64,000 bases of DNA from Virgibacillus sp. MSJ-26 (lineage in GTDB: Bacteria > Bacillota > Bacilli > Bacillales > Amphibacillaceae). The notes beneath the pieces are model-generated. The model was given only the letters and a program-made list of their open reading frames with translations. It searched no databases and was not told the DNA's origin. The stretch is from the NCBI RefSeq assembly GCF_018918075.1, contig NZ_JAHLPW010000001.1:1-64000 (forward strand), read 5' to 3'. Below, piece by piece: positions 56,339 through 64,000 of this stretch (the first letter of the stretch is position 1; the number at the start of each line of letters is the position of its first letter). The translations under genes and the position numbers were made by a program.

Positions 56339-56953
56339 ATGAATATATTATTTGTTTGTACAGGGAATACGTGTCGAAGTCCAATGGCAGAAACCTTGCT
56401 TAAGCAGAAATTACCTAAAGCAAATGTTCAATCTGCCGGTATTTTTGCTGGAGAAAAACAGCGTGCCAATCAACATACGATAACAGTGCTGAAAAATAAA
56501 GACATCAAACTGGCACACGAATCTCAACCAATCACCGCACGGTTATTAAACTGGGCCGACCTTGTGTTGACTATGACGACTCAGCATAAGCAATCCTTAA
56601 TTTTACAATACCCCGATTACACTGATAAATTTTTCACACTAAAAGAATATGTCTCAGAAGCCGATAAAGAAGTGTGGGCAGAACTTAAGAAGGTTTATGC
56701 CAACTATGAAGAAAAACGGTTTAAATTTATTCAGGAAAACCAACATAAATTTGATAACACAATTCTTGATCAAAAGTTAGGTGAGCATCTGCAGTCAGAT
56801 ATTGAAAAAATTCAACAACTAGAAAGTAATTTAATCAGTTACGATATTTCTGATCCTTTTGGTGGCGACCTGACTGTATATGAAAAAACACTGGATGAAA
56901 TTGAATTATACGTTAATATGTTGGTTGAAAAATTAAGTAAGTCTGAAAACTAG
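56339..56953 (+). CDS. ywlE: Protein arginine phosphatase YwlE-like, with insertion
   Basis: 204 residues against about 150 for B. subtilis YwlE. P-loop CTGNTCRSPMAE with Cys7 nucleophile, Arg13 and Thr11, the residue that gives arginine over tyrosine specificity. The general acid Asp is in SDPFGG (Asp172). An extra segment of about 55 residues, roughly 106-167, helical and charged (KKVYANYEEKRFKF, LQSDIEKIQQLE), lies just before the acid loop. It reverses McsB arginine phosphorylation in the Clp/CtsR pathway. Short gap (21 bases) to the chemoreceptor gene. Confidence 0.9.
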   Translation: MNILFVCTGNTCRSPMAETLLKQKLPKANVQSAGIFAGEKQRANQHTITVLKNKDIKLAHESQPITARLLNWADLVLTMTTQHKQSLILQYPDYTDKFFTLKEYVSEADKEVWAELKKVYANYEEKRFKFIQENQHKFDNTILDQKLGEHLQSDIEKIQQLESNLISYDISDPFGGDLTVYEKTLDEIELYVNMLVEKLSKSEN

Positions 56954-56974
56954 ACGAAAATCGGGGGAAAATTT

Positions 56975-58267
56975 GTGAAAAAAAGTTATCGGTTCAGTTT
57001 ACGAATGAAACTTGTTTTATTTACAACGATATTAGCCTTAATTACGTATTCGACAAGTGCATTTTTTATTTATTATTTATATGATCAACTACAGGGATTC
57101 TTAAATATGTCTATGGAAATGTTTGCAATCCTGACGTTGTCACTGGGGATTATTTGGTCTGGAATTTTGGCGTATTTGTTTGCGCGCATTATCACCAAGC
57201 CACTTGAAAACTTGGAAAAGGTCGCTTCTCAGGCTGCTGAGGGAGACTTGAATCAAACGATTAATATCCAACAATCAGATGATGAAATCAAAGCACTTAG
57301 TCTTGCTTTTGATAAAATGCTTAAAAATATTAAACTAATGGTTGAAGACATTAATGTAAACTTTGTCCAAACCAATCAATCAGTCGTAGAATTAAAATCA
57401 GTCTCATCACAAGTGAACGAACATTCAAACTCCATAAGTGCTTCAGTTGAAGATATTTCAAATGGTGCAGAAAGTTCAGCTTTAGCTATCCAGAATACAG
57501 CTGAAGCAATGGAAACTGCAACAAATCTTGCTGAAGAAGTAGAGGGGAAGGCGAGGCAGTCGTCGGAAAAAGCTCAAGTCATGCTTGATACGTTAGAAGA
57601 AAGTAAAAATGTGGTAAACCAATTAGTGAAAGGGATTCAACAGTTGGCGCTCGATCAAAGTGAATCGCTTAAAGATGTCAACAAACTTAATCAAAATGCC
57701 ACGGAAGTTGAGTCGATTATCACCATGGTAGGTGATATTGCTGAACAGACGAATTTGCTAGCACTAAATGCATCAATTGAAGCGGCAAGAGCAGGTGAGC
57801 ATGGAAAAGGTTTTGCTGTGGTTGCTGACGAAGTTCGTAAACTAGCCGATGAAAGTGCTAGCGCTGTTCAACAAATATCAAGTCTTATTAAAGCGATTCA
57901 AGATGATGTGAAAATGGTTGCTAAAAAAATGGATAATAACGTGAATGAAGCAAAAAAAGAAGCGAACAACGGGGAAAAAACGAATACTGCGATTGAAGAA
58001 ATGTCCATATCTGTTGAGGAAGTGGTGAGTGATATAGATATTATTTCTACACTTGTGAATAAGCAGCTCACATCGATTCAAACAACGGCTTCTGAGTCAC
58101 AAGAAGTAGCCGCTATTGCCGAGGAAACGTCTGCCGGAGCTGAAGAAATGAACGCTTCAGTACAAGAACAAGCAAGCACGATTGAAAATGTGGATAAGTT
58201 AGCACATGATTTAGAAAAACAAGCACAAAATTTAAATAAGCACATCCGAGAATTTAATGTGTCTTAG
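56975..58267 (+). CDS. Methyl-accepting chemotaxis protein
   Basis: 430 residues. Two membrane helices (about 12-32 and 46-70) with a tiny external loop, so there is no ligand-binding ectodomain; then HAMP ([19 protein letters not shown]), and a long coiled-coil signalling domain whose hairpin tip is [35 protein letters not shown] (fragments of the universal CheA/CheW contact). It may sense intracellular or membrane signals. GTG start after ATCGGGGGAAAATTT. Confidence 0.93.
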   Translation: MKKSYRFSLRMKLVLFTTILALITYSTSAFFIYYLYDQLQGFLNMSMEMFAILTLSLGIIWSGILAYLFARIITKPLENLEKVASQAAEGDLNQTINIQQSDDEIKALSLAFDKMLKNIKLMVEDINVNFVQTNQSVVELKSVSSQVNEHSNSISASVEDISNGAESSALAIQNTAEAMETATNLAEEVEGKARQSSEKAQVMLDTLEESKNVVNQLVKGIQQLALDQSESLKDVNKLNQNATEVESIITMVGDIAEQTNLLALNASIEAARAGEHGKGFAVVADEVRKLADESASAVQQISSLIKAIQDDVKMVAKKMDNNVNEAKKEANNGEKTNTAIEEMSISVEEVVSDIDIISTLVNKQLTSIQTTASESQEVAAIAEETSAGAEEMNASVQEQASTIENVDKLAHDLEKQAQNLNKHIREFNVS

Positions 58268-58301
58268 GATTATTTAAACTTTGACAAGGAGTGAATAGAT
58301 T

Positions 58302-58748
58302 ATGAAGGTACTTTTATCTGCTGACCATGCTGGAATGACACTTAGAAATGAAGTGAAAGATTTATTAGAAGAAATGGGTATCGAATATGAAGATGCTGGG
58401 TGTTCTTGTGAAACATCTGTCGATTATCCAGACTACGCATTGCCAGCTGCTGAGCGAGTCGCTAAAGGTGAGTTTGACCGCGGTATTTTAATTTGTGGAA
58501 CCGGCATTGGCATGTCCATTTCTGCCAACAAAGTAAAAGGAATACGCTGTGCATTAGCCCATGATGTCTATAGTGCTAAGCTCACCCGCCATCATAATGA
58601 TGCGAATATGCTTGCCATGGGTGAACGCGTCATTGGACCAGGACCAGCCCGTGAAATCGCCAAAGCATTCCTTGAAACCGAATATGACGGCGGACGCCAC
58701 GCCAATCGAGTTAAAAAAATTACTGACTATGAAGAAGAGCATAATTAG
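58302..58748 (+). CDS. rpiB: Ribose-5-phosphate isomerase B
   Basis: 148 residues, RpiB/LacAB fold. SADHAGMTLRNEVKDLL (phosphate binding), ILICGTGIGMSISANKVKGIR with the active-site Cys, and HNDANMLAMGERVIG are visible. It interconverts ribose-5-phosphate and ribulose-5-phosphate. YwlF position. Start ATG follows AAGGAGTGAATAGATT. Confidence 0.96.
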   Translation: MKVLLSADHAGMTLRNEVKDLLEEMGIEYEDAGCSCETSVDYPDYALPAAERVAKGEFDRGILICGTGIGMSISANKVKGIRCALAHDVYSAKLTRHHNDANMLAMGERVIGPGPAREIAKAFLETEYDGGRHANRVKKITDYEEEHN

Positions 58749-58832
58749 ATAGACAATTGATATAAACTGCGCAATAAATTTAGTCTAATATTTTCCGATT
58801 TTGAACAAGGATGACTGCTAGTCCATCGCTAG

Positions 58833-59013
58833 GGAAACACACTACGCTTTCCGTGGGCGGCTGATGAAGCCTCCTCATGCTAACGCACTTGCGGGGTCTC
58901 ATCTAGGCCTCTGGGACTGCGCTAAATGCTCGTCCCACCGAAGACATTAGCTCCCACAAAGGTTTTCGGTGGAACGAAGCTTGCTGCAGTCCCAGGAGTC
59001 TCCGTGTGTTTCC
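58833..59013 (+). repeat. Family I dispersed element, copy E, with 10-bp perfect arms
   Basis: Ends GGAAACACAC (58833) and GTGTGTTTCC (59004) are perfect complements. Core: CGCTTTCCGTGGGCGGC, TTGCGGGGTCTCATC, CAGTCCCAGGAGTCTCC. An additional internal hairpin, ACCGAAGACATTAGC with GTTTTCGGTGG, is present. CCATCGCT precedes the left end. Confidence 0.9.
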
Positions 59014-59019
59014 TCCGCT

Positions 59020-59262
59020 TATATTAGCTTTCTCTTTCATGACATAAATATCTGTAATAATCAAGCTTCCGAAACATCATAAATTAGACGGTCTATATTA
59101 GCGCAGGCAGAATACGTAGACTCCTATGGGAATAGCAAATGGTCTTCGATGGGGCGAACGATAGTGCAGTCCCACGAGTCTGAAGACCCCGCAGCGGTGG
59201 TTTTCCGCGAGGAGGCTGAAGCCGTGCCCATGGAAAGCGAAGTATTCTGCCGAAGCGATGGT
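59020..59262 (-). repeat. Family I dispersed element, copy F, with 10-bp perfect arms
   Basis: Opposite orientation to copy E. Ends GGCAGAATAC (59106) and GTATTCTGCC (59242) are perfect complements. Core in reverse: GTAGACTCCTATGGG, GAAGACCCCGCAGC, GAGGAGGCTGAAGCCGTGCCC and GGAAAGCG. 59020-59100 matches the DNA beyond the tail of copy A (8295-8375), so both derive from one longer ancestor. CGAAGCGATGG follows the right end. Confidence 0.9.
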
Positions 59263-59430
59263 AGATCACATAACTCTCATCAGAATGAGAAAGTACATCA
59301 TTATAATTTATACTGCGCAATTTACGGAAACTGTCACTTATTTTGTTTTGAAGTATTTTTTCTTTTTTGAAAAAGTCCTAAAATACTGTTACAAACTTAA
59401 TCTCTATCAATTTAAAGGAAGGTGGAAATA

Positions 59431-59982
59431 GTGGAAGATCTTATTGAGCAGGTAAAGCAAGATATGGATGCACTTGTTGATGAGTGGATTGAAAGTGATT
59501 ATTTAAAGAAAGATGATTTATTTGTCGTAGGCTGTTCTACAAGTGAAATTGCTGGTAAGTCAATCGGGACATCAGGTAGTGAAGAGCTAGCGGAACAAAT
59601 TTTCCACAGCTTAGAGAAATTATCTGATGAGACAGGCGTGCGTCTTGTCTTCCAGTGCTGCGAACATTTGAACCGTGCTTTGGTGATGGAGCGAGATACG
59701 ATGTCCACTCACCTACTAGAAGAAGTGACCGTCGTTCCAAGTCGAAATGCGGGTGGTTCTATGGCATCTTACGCTTATAAACATTTTGAAAATTCCGTTG
59801 TTGTCGAAAACGTTAACGCCCATGCTGGCATAGATATCGGTGAAACAATGATTGGAATGCAGCTGAAACAAGTGGCGGTTCCATTACGTTTCAAACAAAA
59901 ATCAATCGGAAACGCACATCTCAATGGCGCAAGAACGAGACCAAAGTTAATCGGAGGCGAGCGCGCTATCTATAAAAACTAA
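59431..59982 (+). CDS. ywlG: UPF0340/TIGR01440 family protein YwlG
   Basis: 183 residues, cytosolic. DLFVVGCSTSEIAGKSIGTSGS and FQCCEHLNRALVMERD are conserved family segments; function unknown. Two GTG codons are possible: 59431 is preferred because AAAGGAAGGTGG lies at the right distance; 59422 overlaps it. Between rpiB and glyA, as in B. subtilis. Confidence 0.9.
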   Translation: MEDLIEQVKQDMDALVDEWIESDYLKKDDLFVVGCSTSEIAGKSIGTSGSEELAEQIFHSLEKLSDETGVRLVFQCCEHLNRALVMERDTMSTHLLEEVTVVPSRNAGGSMASYAYKHFENSVVVENVNAHAGIDIGETMIGMQLKQVAVPLRFKQKSIGNAHLNGARTRPKLIGGERAIYKN

Positions 59983-60112
59983 GGCTCGACTTTAGTGACA
60001 CTATCGATTATTATCGAGATATGTGGAAGTAGTGCTTATCCAGTTGTAAAATAATTGGATAAGCTATACATAGTTTTACGAGATATTCAATTTATCAAAG
60101 GGGGAAATAGAG

Positions 60113-61348
60113 ATGAAGCACATTCAAGAAACCGATGCCGAAATTTTTGACGCTATCCAGGCAGAAAAGAAGAGGCAACAGGATAAAATCGAATTAATCG
60201 CTTCCGAAAACTTTGTATCTGAATCAGTGATGGAAGCAATGGGTTCTGTATTAACAAATAAATATGCAGAAGGCTATCCGGGGAAGCGTTATTACGGTGG
60301 CTGTGAGCATGTAGATGTTGTCGAAAACTTAGCGCGTGATCGAGCTAAACAACTATTTGACGCAGAACATGCGAATGTTCAACCTCATTCAGGGGCACAA
60401 GCAAATATGGCTGTTTATTTCACGATATTGGAACAAGGCGATACAGTCCTTGGCATGAATTTAAACCATGGTGGACACTTAACGCATGGAAGCCCTGTGA
60501 ACTTCAGTGGAAAACTCTATAATTTTGTTGATTACGGTGTGGATAAAGAAACAGAACAACTAGACTATGATGTTGTTTTAGAAAAAGCAAAAGAAGTTAA
60601 GCCAAAGTTAATTGTCACTGGTGCAAGTGCGTATTCTCGAGAGCTTGATTTTGTTAAATTCCGTGAAATCGCTGATGAAGTAGGAGCATATTTGTTAGTT
60701 GATATGGCTCATATTGCGGGCCTTGTAGCGACAGGTCTTCATCAAAACCCGGTACCATATGCTGATTTTGTAACGACTACAACACATAAAACATTACGAG
60801 GCCCACGTGGTGGTATGATTTTATGTAAAGAAAAATACGGTAAACAAATTGATAAAACAGTTTTCCCTGGTATGCAGGGTGGTCCGTTAATGCATGTGAT
60901 TGCTGCTAAAGCAACGTCGTTCAAAGAGGCGCTAACGGATGATTTTAAAACGTACTCTAAACAAGTGGTTGATAATGCGAAAGCTTTAGGTGAGGCACTT
61001 GTATCAGAGGGAATTCGTATTGTCTCAGGCGGAACGGACAACCATCTTCTTTTACTAGACGTGACTCCACTTGATTTGACAGGAAAAATTGCTGAAGAGG
61101 TATTGGACAAAGTTGGAATTACAACAAATAAAAATACAATTCCATTTGATACTGAAAGTCCATTCGTAACAAGTGGTGTTCGAATTGGAACAGCTGCTGT
61201 AACGACGCGTGGCATGAAAGAAGACGATATGAAAGAAATCGCAAGCATGATGGCATTGACATTGAAAAATACTGATAATGAGGAAAAACTAGCTGAAGTA
61301 GAAGAACGTGTTGCTGCTTTAACTAAACATTTCCCACTTTATGAATAG
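60113..61348 (+). CDS. glyA: Serine hydroxymethyltransferase
   Basis: 411 residues, PLP enzyme. The Schiff-base lysine is in [14 protein letters not shown] (about residue 226); [20 protein letters not shown] and [12 protein letters not shown] are N-terminal signatures. It converts serine and tetrahydrofolate to glycine and methylene-THF. Start ATG follows AAAGGGGGAAATAGAG. Confidence 0.98.
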   Translation: MKHIQETDAEIFDAIQAEKKRQQDKIELIASENFVSESVMEAMGSVLTNKYAEGYPGKRYYGGCEHVDVVENLARDRAKQLFDAEHANVQPHSGAQANMAVYFTILEQGDTVLGMNLNHGGHLTHGSPVNFSGKLYNFVDYGVDKETEQLDYDVVLEKAKEVKPKLIVTGASAYSRELDFVKFREIADEVGAYLLVDMAHIAGLVATGLHQNPVPYADFVTTTTHKTLRGPRGGMILCKEKYGKQIDKTVFPGMQGGPLMHVIAAKATSFKEALTDDFKTYSKQVVDNAKALGEALVSEGIRIVSGGTDNHLLLLDVTPLDLTGKIAEEVLDKVGITTNKNTIPFDTESPFVTSGVRIGTAAVTTRGMKEDDMKEIASMMALTLKNTDNEEKLAEVEERVAALTKHFPLYE

Positions 61349-61352
61349 TTTA

Positions 61353-61383
61353 GAATACTCCTTTTTTGAAAGGAGTATTTTTT
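61353..61383 (+). terminator. Rho-independent terminator of glyA
   Basis: AATACTCCTTT (61353) with AAAGGAGTATT (61369), then T. Confidence 0.92.
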
Positions 61384-61474
61384 ATGTGTTTGAGGGTATA
61401 AAAAGAAGAAGACGTATTTATATAAAAAGGCCATTCGGATTTTTATGTGCAATTTATAAAGGGAACTTTTACTA

Positions 61475-61556
61475 GCGAATGGAATATGCGAGACTCCAGT
61501 GGGGGCCGAGGCTCATCAGCCGCCCACGGAAAGCAAGTATATTCCGTGAGCGGTGA
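61475..61556 (-). repeat. Family I dispersed element, shortened copy G
   Basis: Ends GGAATAT (61481) and ATATTCC (61539) are complementary. Only about 80 bp: tail GAGACTCCAGTGGGG is joined directly to the head GAGGCTCATCAGCCGCCC and CGGAAAGC; the middle section is deleted. Lies between glyA and upp. Confidence 0.85.
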
Positions 61557-61692
61557 TTTTTTAATATTAAATTTAACCATTATTTTCCGAATACCTATAA
61601 AAATAACGATTTTTAAGAGAAATTCTTGAATGTCGCCATATTTTTCTGTACAATTTCAAGGATACGACTAATTTGAAGGAGTGATCGATCAG

Positions 61693-62322
61693 ATGGGAAA
61701 AGTACATGTACTTGAACATCCACTAATCCAACATAAACTAACATATATCAGGGATAAACGCACAGGGACAAAGGAATTTCGCGAACTCGTCGATGAAGTG
61801 GCGATGTTAATGGCTTTTGAAATTACTCGAAACCTACCTGTTCAAGAGACAACGGTCGAAACGCCTGTGATGGAAACAAAAGCCAGTGTTCTAGCTGGAA
61901 AGAAAATTGGTCTCATTCCAATTCTACGTGCTGGACTTGGCATGGTGGATGGGATGCTTAATCTACTCCCGGCAGCAAAAGTGGGGCACGTCGGATTATA
62001 CCGCGACCCTAAGACATTACAGCCTGTAGAGTATTATATAAAATTACCATCAGATATTTCAGAACGTGAGCTGATTGTACTTGATCCCATGCTTGCAACA
62101 GGTGGCTCTGCCAATGATGCAATTCATTCATTGAAAAAGCGTGGTGCCAAACAAATTCGTCTCGTTTGTTTAGTAGGAGCTCCTGAAGGTGTTGAATTGA
62201 TTAATAAAGAACATCCCGATGTGGATATTTATTTGGCAGCAATGGATGATAAGTTAAATGAAAAAGGCTATATTGTACCAGGCTTAGGTGATGCTGGTGA
62301 CCGTTTATTTGGTACAAAGTAA
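61693..62322 (+). CDS. upp: Uracil phosphoribosyltransferase
   Basis: 209 residues, the same length as B. subtilis Upp. PRPP-binding loop [16 protein letters not shown] and the uracil-binding [18 protein letters not shown]-terminus are visible. It makes UMP from uracil and PRPP. The ATG at 61693 gives [19 protein letters not shown], matching the known N-terminus; binding site GAAGGAGTGAT. Confidence 0.98.
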   Translation: MGKVHVLEHPLIQHKLTYIRDKRTGTKEFRELVDEVAMLMAFEITRNLPVQETTVETPVMETKASVLAGKKIGLIPILRAGLGMVDGMLNLLPAAKVGHVGLYRDPKTLQPVEYYIKLPSDISERELIVLDPMLATGGSANDAIHSLKKRGAKQIRLVCLVGAPEGVELINKEHPDVDIYLAAMDDKLNEKGYIVPGLGDAGDRLFGTK

Positions 62323-62386
62323 ATAATTAACAATCTTACAACCAGTATTGATTTAGAATTGTTTATAATTGGCGGTGGAAATAGTA

Positions 62387-63496
62387 ATGAGTGAACGAAT
62401 AAAAGTAATGACTATTTTCGGGACAAGACCAGAAGCAATTAAAATGGCTCCCCTCGTTTTAGAGTTAAATAAACGATCGGATAAAATTGAAACAATCGTA
62501 ACAGTTACCGCACAGCATCGAGAAATGCTTGATCAGGTGCTGGATATTTTTCAAATTACACCAGATTATGATCTTAACGTCATGAAACAAAATCAGACGC
62601 TCGCTCAGATTACAACTCGGGTGCTTGAGGGTCTGGATCAACTAATGAAAGATACAAAACCAGATATCGTGCTCGTTCATGGGGATACGAGCACAACGTT
62701 TGCAGGTTCTCTCGCAGCTTTTTATAATCAAATTGCGGTCGGACACGTTGAAGCAGGATTAAGGACATGGAATAAGTTTTCGCCTTTTCCTGAAGAAATG
62801 AATCGCCTTTTAACAGGGGTCGTTGCTGATATGCATTTTTCACCAACAGATCAAGCGAAGCAAAATCTTTTGGATGAAAATAAACCTGAAGATAGTATAT
62901 ACGTCACGGGCAATACAGCAATTGATGCCTTGAAAACAACGGTGGTTAACGATTATCATCATCCCGTACTTAATCAATTGGGAGATCGGCGGTTGGTCTT
63001 AATGACTGCACACCGTCGAGAAAATTTAGGCGAAAATATGGAACAAATGTTTCGAGCTATTAAACGCTTAGTCGAGACTCATGATGATCTGCATGTCGTT
63101 TATCCGGTTCATTTAAACCCAAAAGTCCGTCAGATTGCCGATGAGATTTTAGGTGACGATGAGCGCATTCAGTTGATCGAACCGCTTGGTGTCATCGATT
63201 TCCATAATATCGCGTCAAAAGCATACTTAATTTTATCCGACTCCGGTGGAATTCAGGAAGAAGCCCCTTCCCTTGGCGTACCAGTCCTTGTACTTCGGGA
63301 TACAACGGAACGTCCCGAAGGAATAGACGCGGGAACATTGAAGCTAGCCGGAACTGAAGAAGAAACTATTTTTAATATGGCAAACGAATTATTATCAGAT
63401 AAAAAAGCCCATGATGCCATGGCGAAAGCTGCTAACCCATATGGGGACGGTGAAGCATCAAGGCGAATCGTTGACGCTATACTTGAATATTTTTAG
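62387..63496 (+). CDS. mnaA: UDP-N-acetylglucosamine 2-epimerase (non-hydrolysing)
   Basis: 369 residues, GT-B fold. MTIFGTRPEAIKMAPLVLEL at the N-terminus; VHGDTSTTFAGSLAAFY, GHVEAGLRT, TAHRRENLGE and SDSGGIQEEAPSLGVPVLVLR are family motifs. It interconverts UDP-GlcNAc and UDP-ManNAc for wall teichoic acid linkage or other surface polymers. The ATG at 62387 follows GGCGGTGGAAATAGTA. MnaA/YvyH position beside upp. Confidence 0.95.
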   Translation: MSERIKVMTIFGTRPEAIKMAPLVLELNKRSDKIETIVTVTAQHREMLDQVLDIFQITPDYDLNVMKQNQTLAQITTRVLEGLDQLMKDTKPDIVLVHGDTSTTFAGSLAAFYNQIAVGHVEAGLRTWNKFSPFPEEMNRLLTGVVADMHFSPTDQAKQNLLDENKPEDSIYVTGNTAIDALKTTVVNDYHHPVLNQLGDRRLVLMTAHRRENLGENMEQMFRAIKRLVETHDDLHVVYPVHLNPKVRQIADEILGDDERIQLIEPLGVIDFHNIASKAYLILSDSGGIQEEAPSLGVPVLVLRDTTERPEGIDAGTLKLAGTEEETIFNMANELLSDKKAHDAMAKAANPYGDGEASRRIVDAILEYF

Positions 63497-63509
63497 GAAT
63501 AGTAAAGTG

Positions 63510-63540
63510 AGGGACACCAAATCATAGGTGTCTCTTTTCT
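63510..63540 (+). terminator. Terminator of mnaA
   Basis: GGACACC (63512) pairs with GGTGTC (63527) and a TCTCTTTTCTTT tail follows. Confidence 0.75.
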
Positions 63541-63571
63541 TTAGACACATTGGAAAATTACTGTAAGCATA

Positions 63572-63722
63572 ATGAAGACCAAGATTCATGAGAAACCACT
63601 TAAATTTGTCGTTCATGAGGCTTATGAAGACCGAGATTCATGAGAATTCACTAAAAGATGTCGTTCATGGGGCTTATGAAGACTAAGATTCATGAGAAAC
63701 CCTTAAAAGATGTCGTTCATAA
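63572..63722. repeat. Tandem array, three units of 52 bp
   Basis: Unit starts 63572, 63624 and 63676. Each reads ATGAAGAC, then GATTCATGAGAA, then TGTCGTTCATG and GGCTT. The third unit is truncated. Units hold two TTCATGA motifs in direct orientation, each a near palindrome. No plausible protein. Confidence 0.92.
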
Positions 63723-63841
63723 GTAAATGAATCAAAAATACCTCCTGGATATCCTCTTACTTTAACAAAATAACTAAAATTAAAAAATGCTAGCATAAAT
63801 CGCCCGCTTCGTTACACCCTAAATAAAAAGGGAGGTTTACT

Positions 63842-64000
63842 ATGCGGTGGCGATTTCTTATTTTTATTACTATTTTACTATTGTTATTTGGCATCACTCC
63901 AGTGTCAGCATTTCCATCAGATGAAAAGGAAAACATCCTAGAGGCCATCATCATTGAAGTAGACGGTGATCCTCATCAGCACGCGGAATACCTTGAAACA
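63842..64000 (+). CDS. N-terminus of a secreted protein, probable S8 peptidase with I9 propeptide (partial)
   Basis: 53 residues to the window edge. Signal peptide: MRWRF, a hydrophobic core of about 14 residues, and a cleavage site near PVSA-F. Then ENILEAIIIEVDGDPHQHAEYLE, which looks like the first strand and helix of an inhibitor I9 propeptide of subtilisin-like proteases. The catalytic domain would be outside the window. Start ATG follows AAGGGAGGTTTACT. Confidence 0.55.
   Translation, partial: MRWRFLIFITILLLLFGITPVSAFPSDEKENILEAIIIEVDGDPHQHAEYLET

Noticed and set aside
59093-59370. Two open frames of about 75 codons on opposite strands
   Set aside because: They are readings of family I copy F.

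Overview
The window is a chromosomal segment of a low-GC, endospore-forming Bacillaceae bacterium. Spore and sporulation genes (gerQ, spo0F, spoIIR, a PbpG-type penicillin-binding protein) and a gene order that follows the Bacillus subtilis ywdI-ywm region support this. The flanking 17 kb is less conserved and carries the most intergenic repeats. I recognise no rRNA, tRNA, phage, insertion-sequence transposase or CRISPR locus.

Layout. 1-10 kb: a partial gene end, a DUF4003 protein, an OsmC-like protein, the cystine transporter tcyP, the divergent NHEJ pair ligD/ku, an acyltransferase and a YjiH-type membrane protein. 10-15 kb: a TsdA-like dihaem cytochrome c lipoprotein divergent from a haem-copper oxidase operon (subunits II, I, III), then a 49-residue protein and a GlsB/YeaQ-type protein. 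15-25.5 kb: ywdI, ywdK, a small membrane protein, gerQ, pta, lipL, ywfO-ywgA, ywhD, pbpG, ywiB. 25.7-38.3 kb: a fatty-acid/branched-acyl-CoA oxidation cluster: fadF, thiolase, 3-hydroxyacyl-CoA dehydrogenase, two acyl-CoA dehydrogenases, meaB, a TetR regulator and icmF. Two palindromic operators sit in front of fadF and the thiolase gene. 39-63.5 kb: the conserved housekeeping run rpoE, pyrG, spo0F, fbaA, transaldolase, murA2, glpX, rho, rpmE (type B), tdk, prfA, prmC, spoIIR, a YwlB-position protein, ywlC, mntP, ywlE, a chemotaxis receptor, rpiB, ywlG, glyA, upp, mnaA. The window ends in the start of a probable S8 protease.

The genes are mostly ordinary. What stands out is between them. There are two families of dispersed, non-coding inverted-repeat elements (family I about 75-250 bp, family II about 130-275 bp). 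In most copies the two ends are perfectly complementary to each other, yet the end sequence differs from copy to copy, while the core is conserved. That is the pattern expected if a stem, not a sequence, is conserved. There are also five intergenic tandem arrays (units of 42, 52, 20, 20 and 52 bp). Regulatory signals read directly from the sequence include a pyrG promoter with a GGGCTC start and attenuator, a sigma-H-type promoter for spo0F, and a DnaA-box cluster upstream of ywlC.
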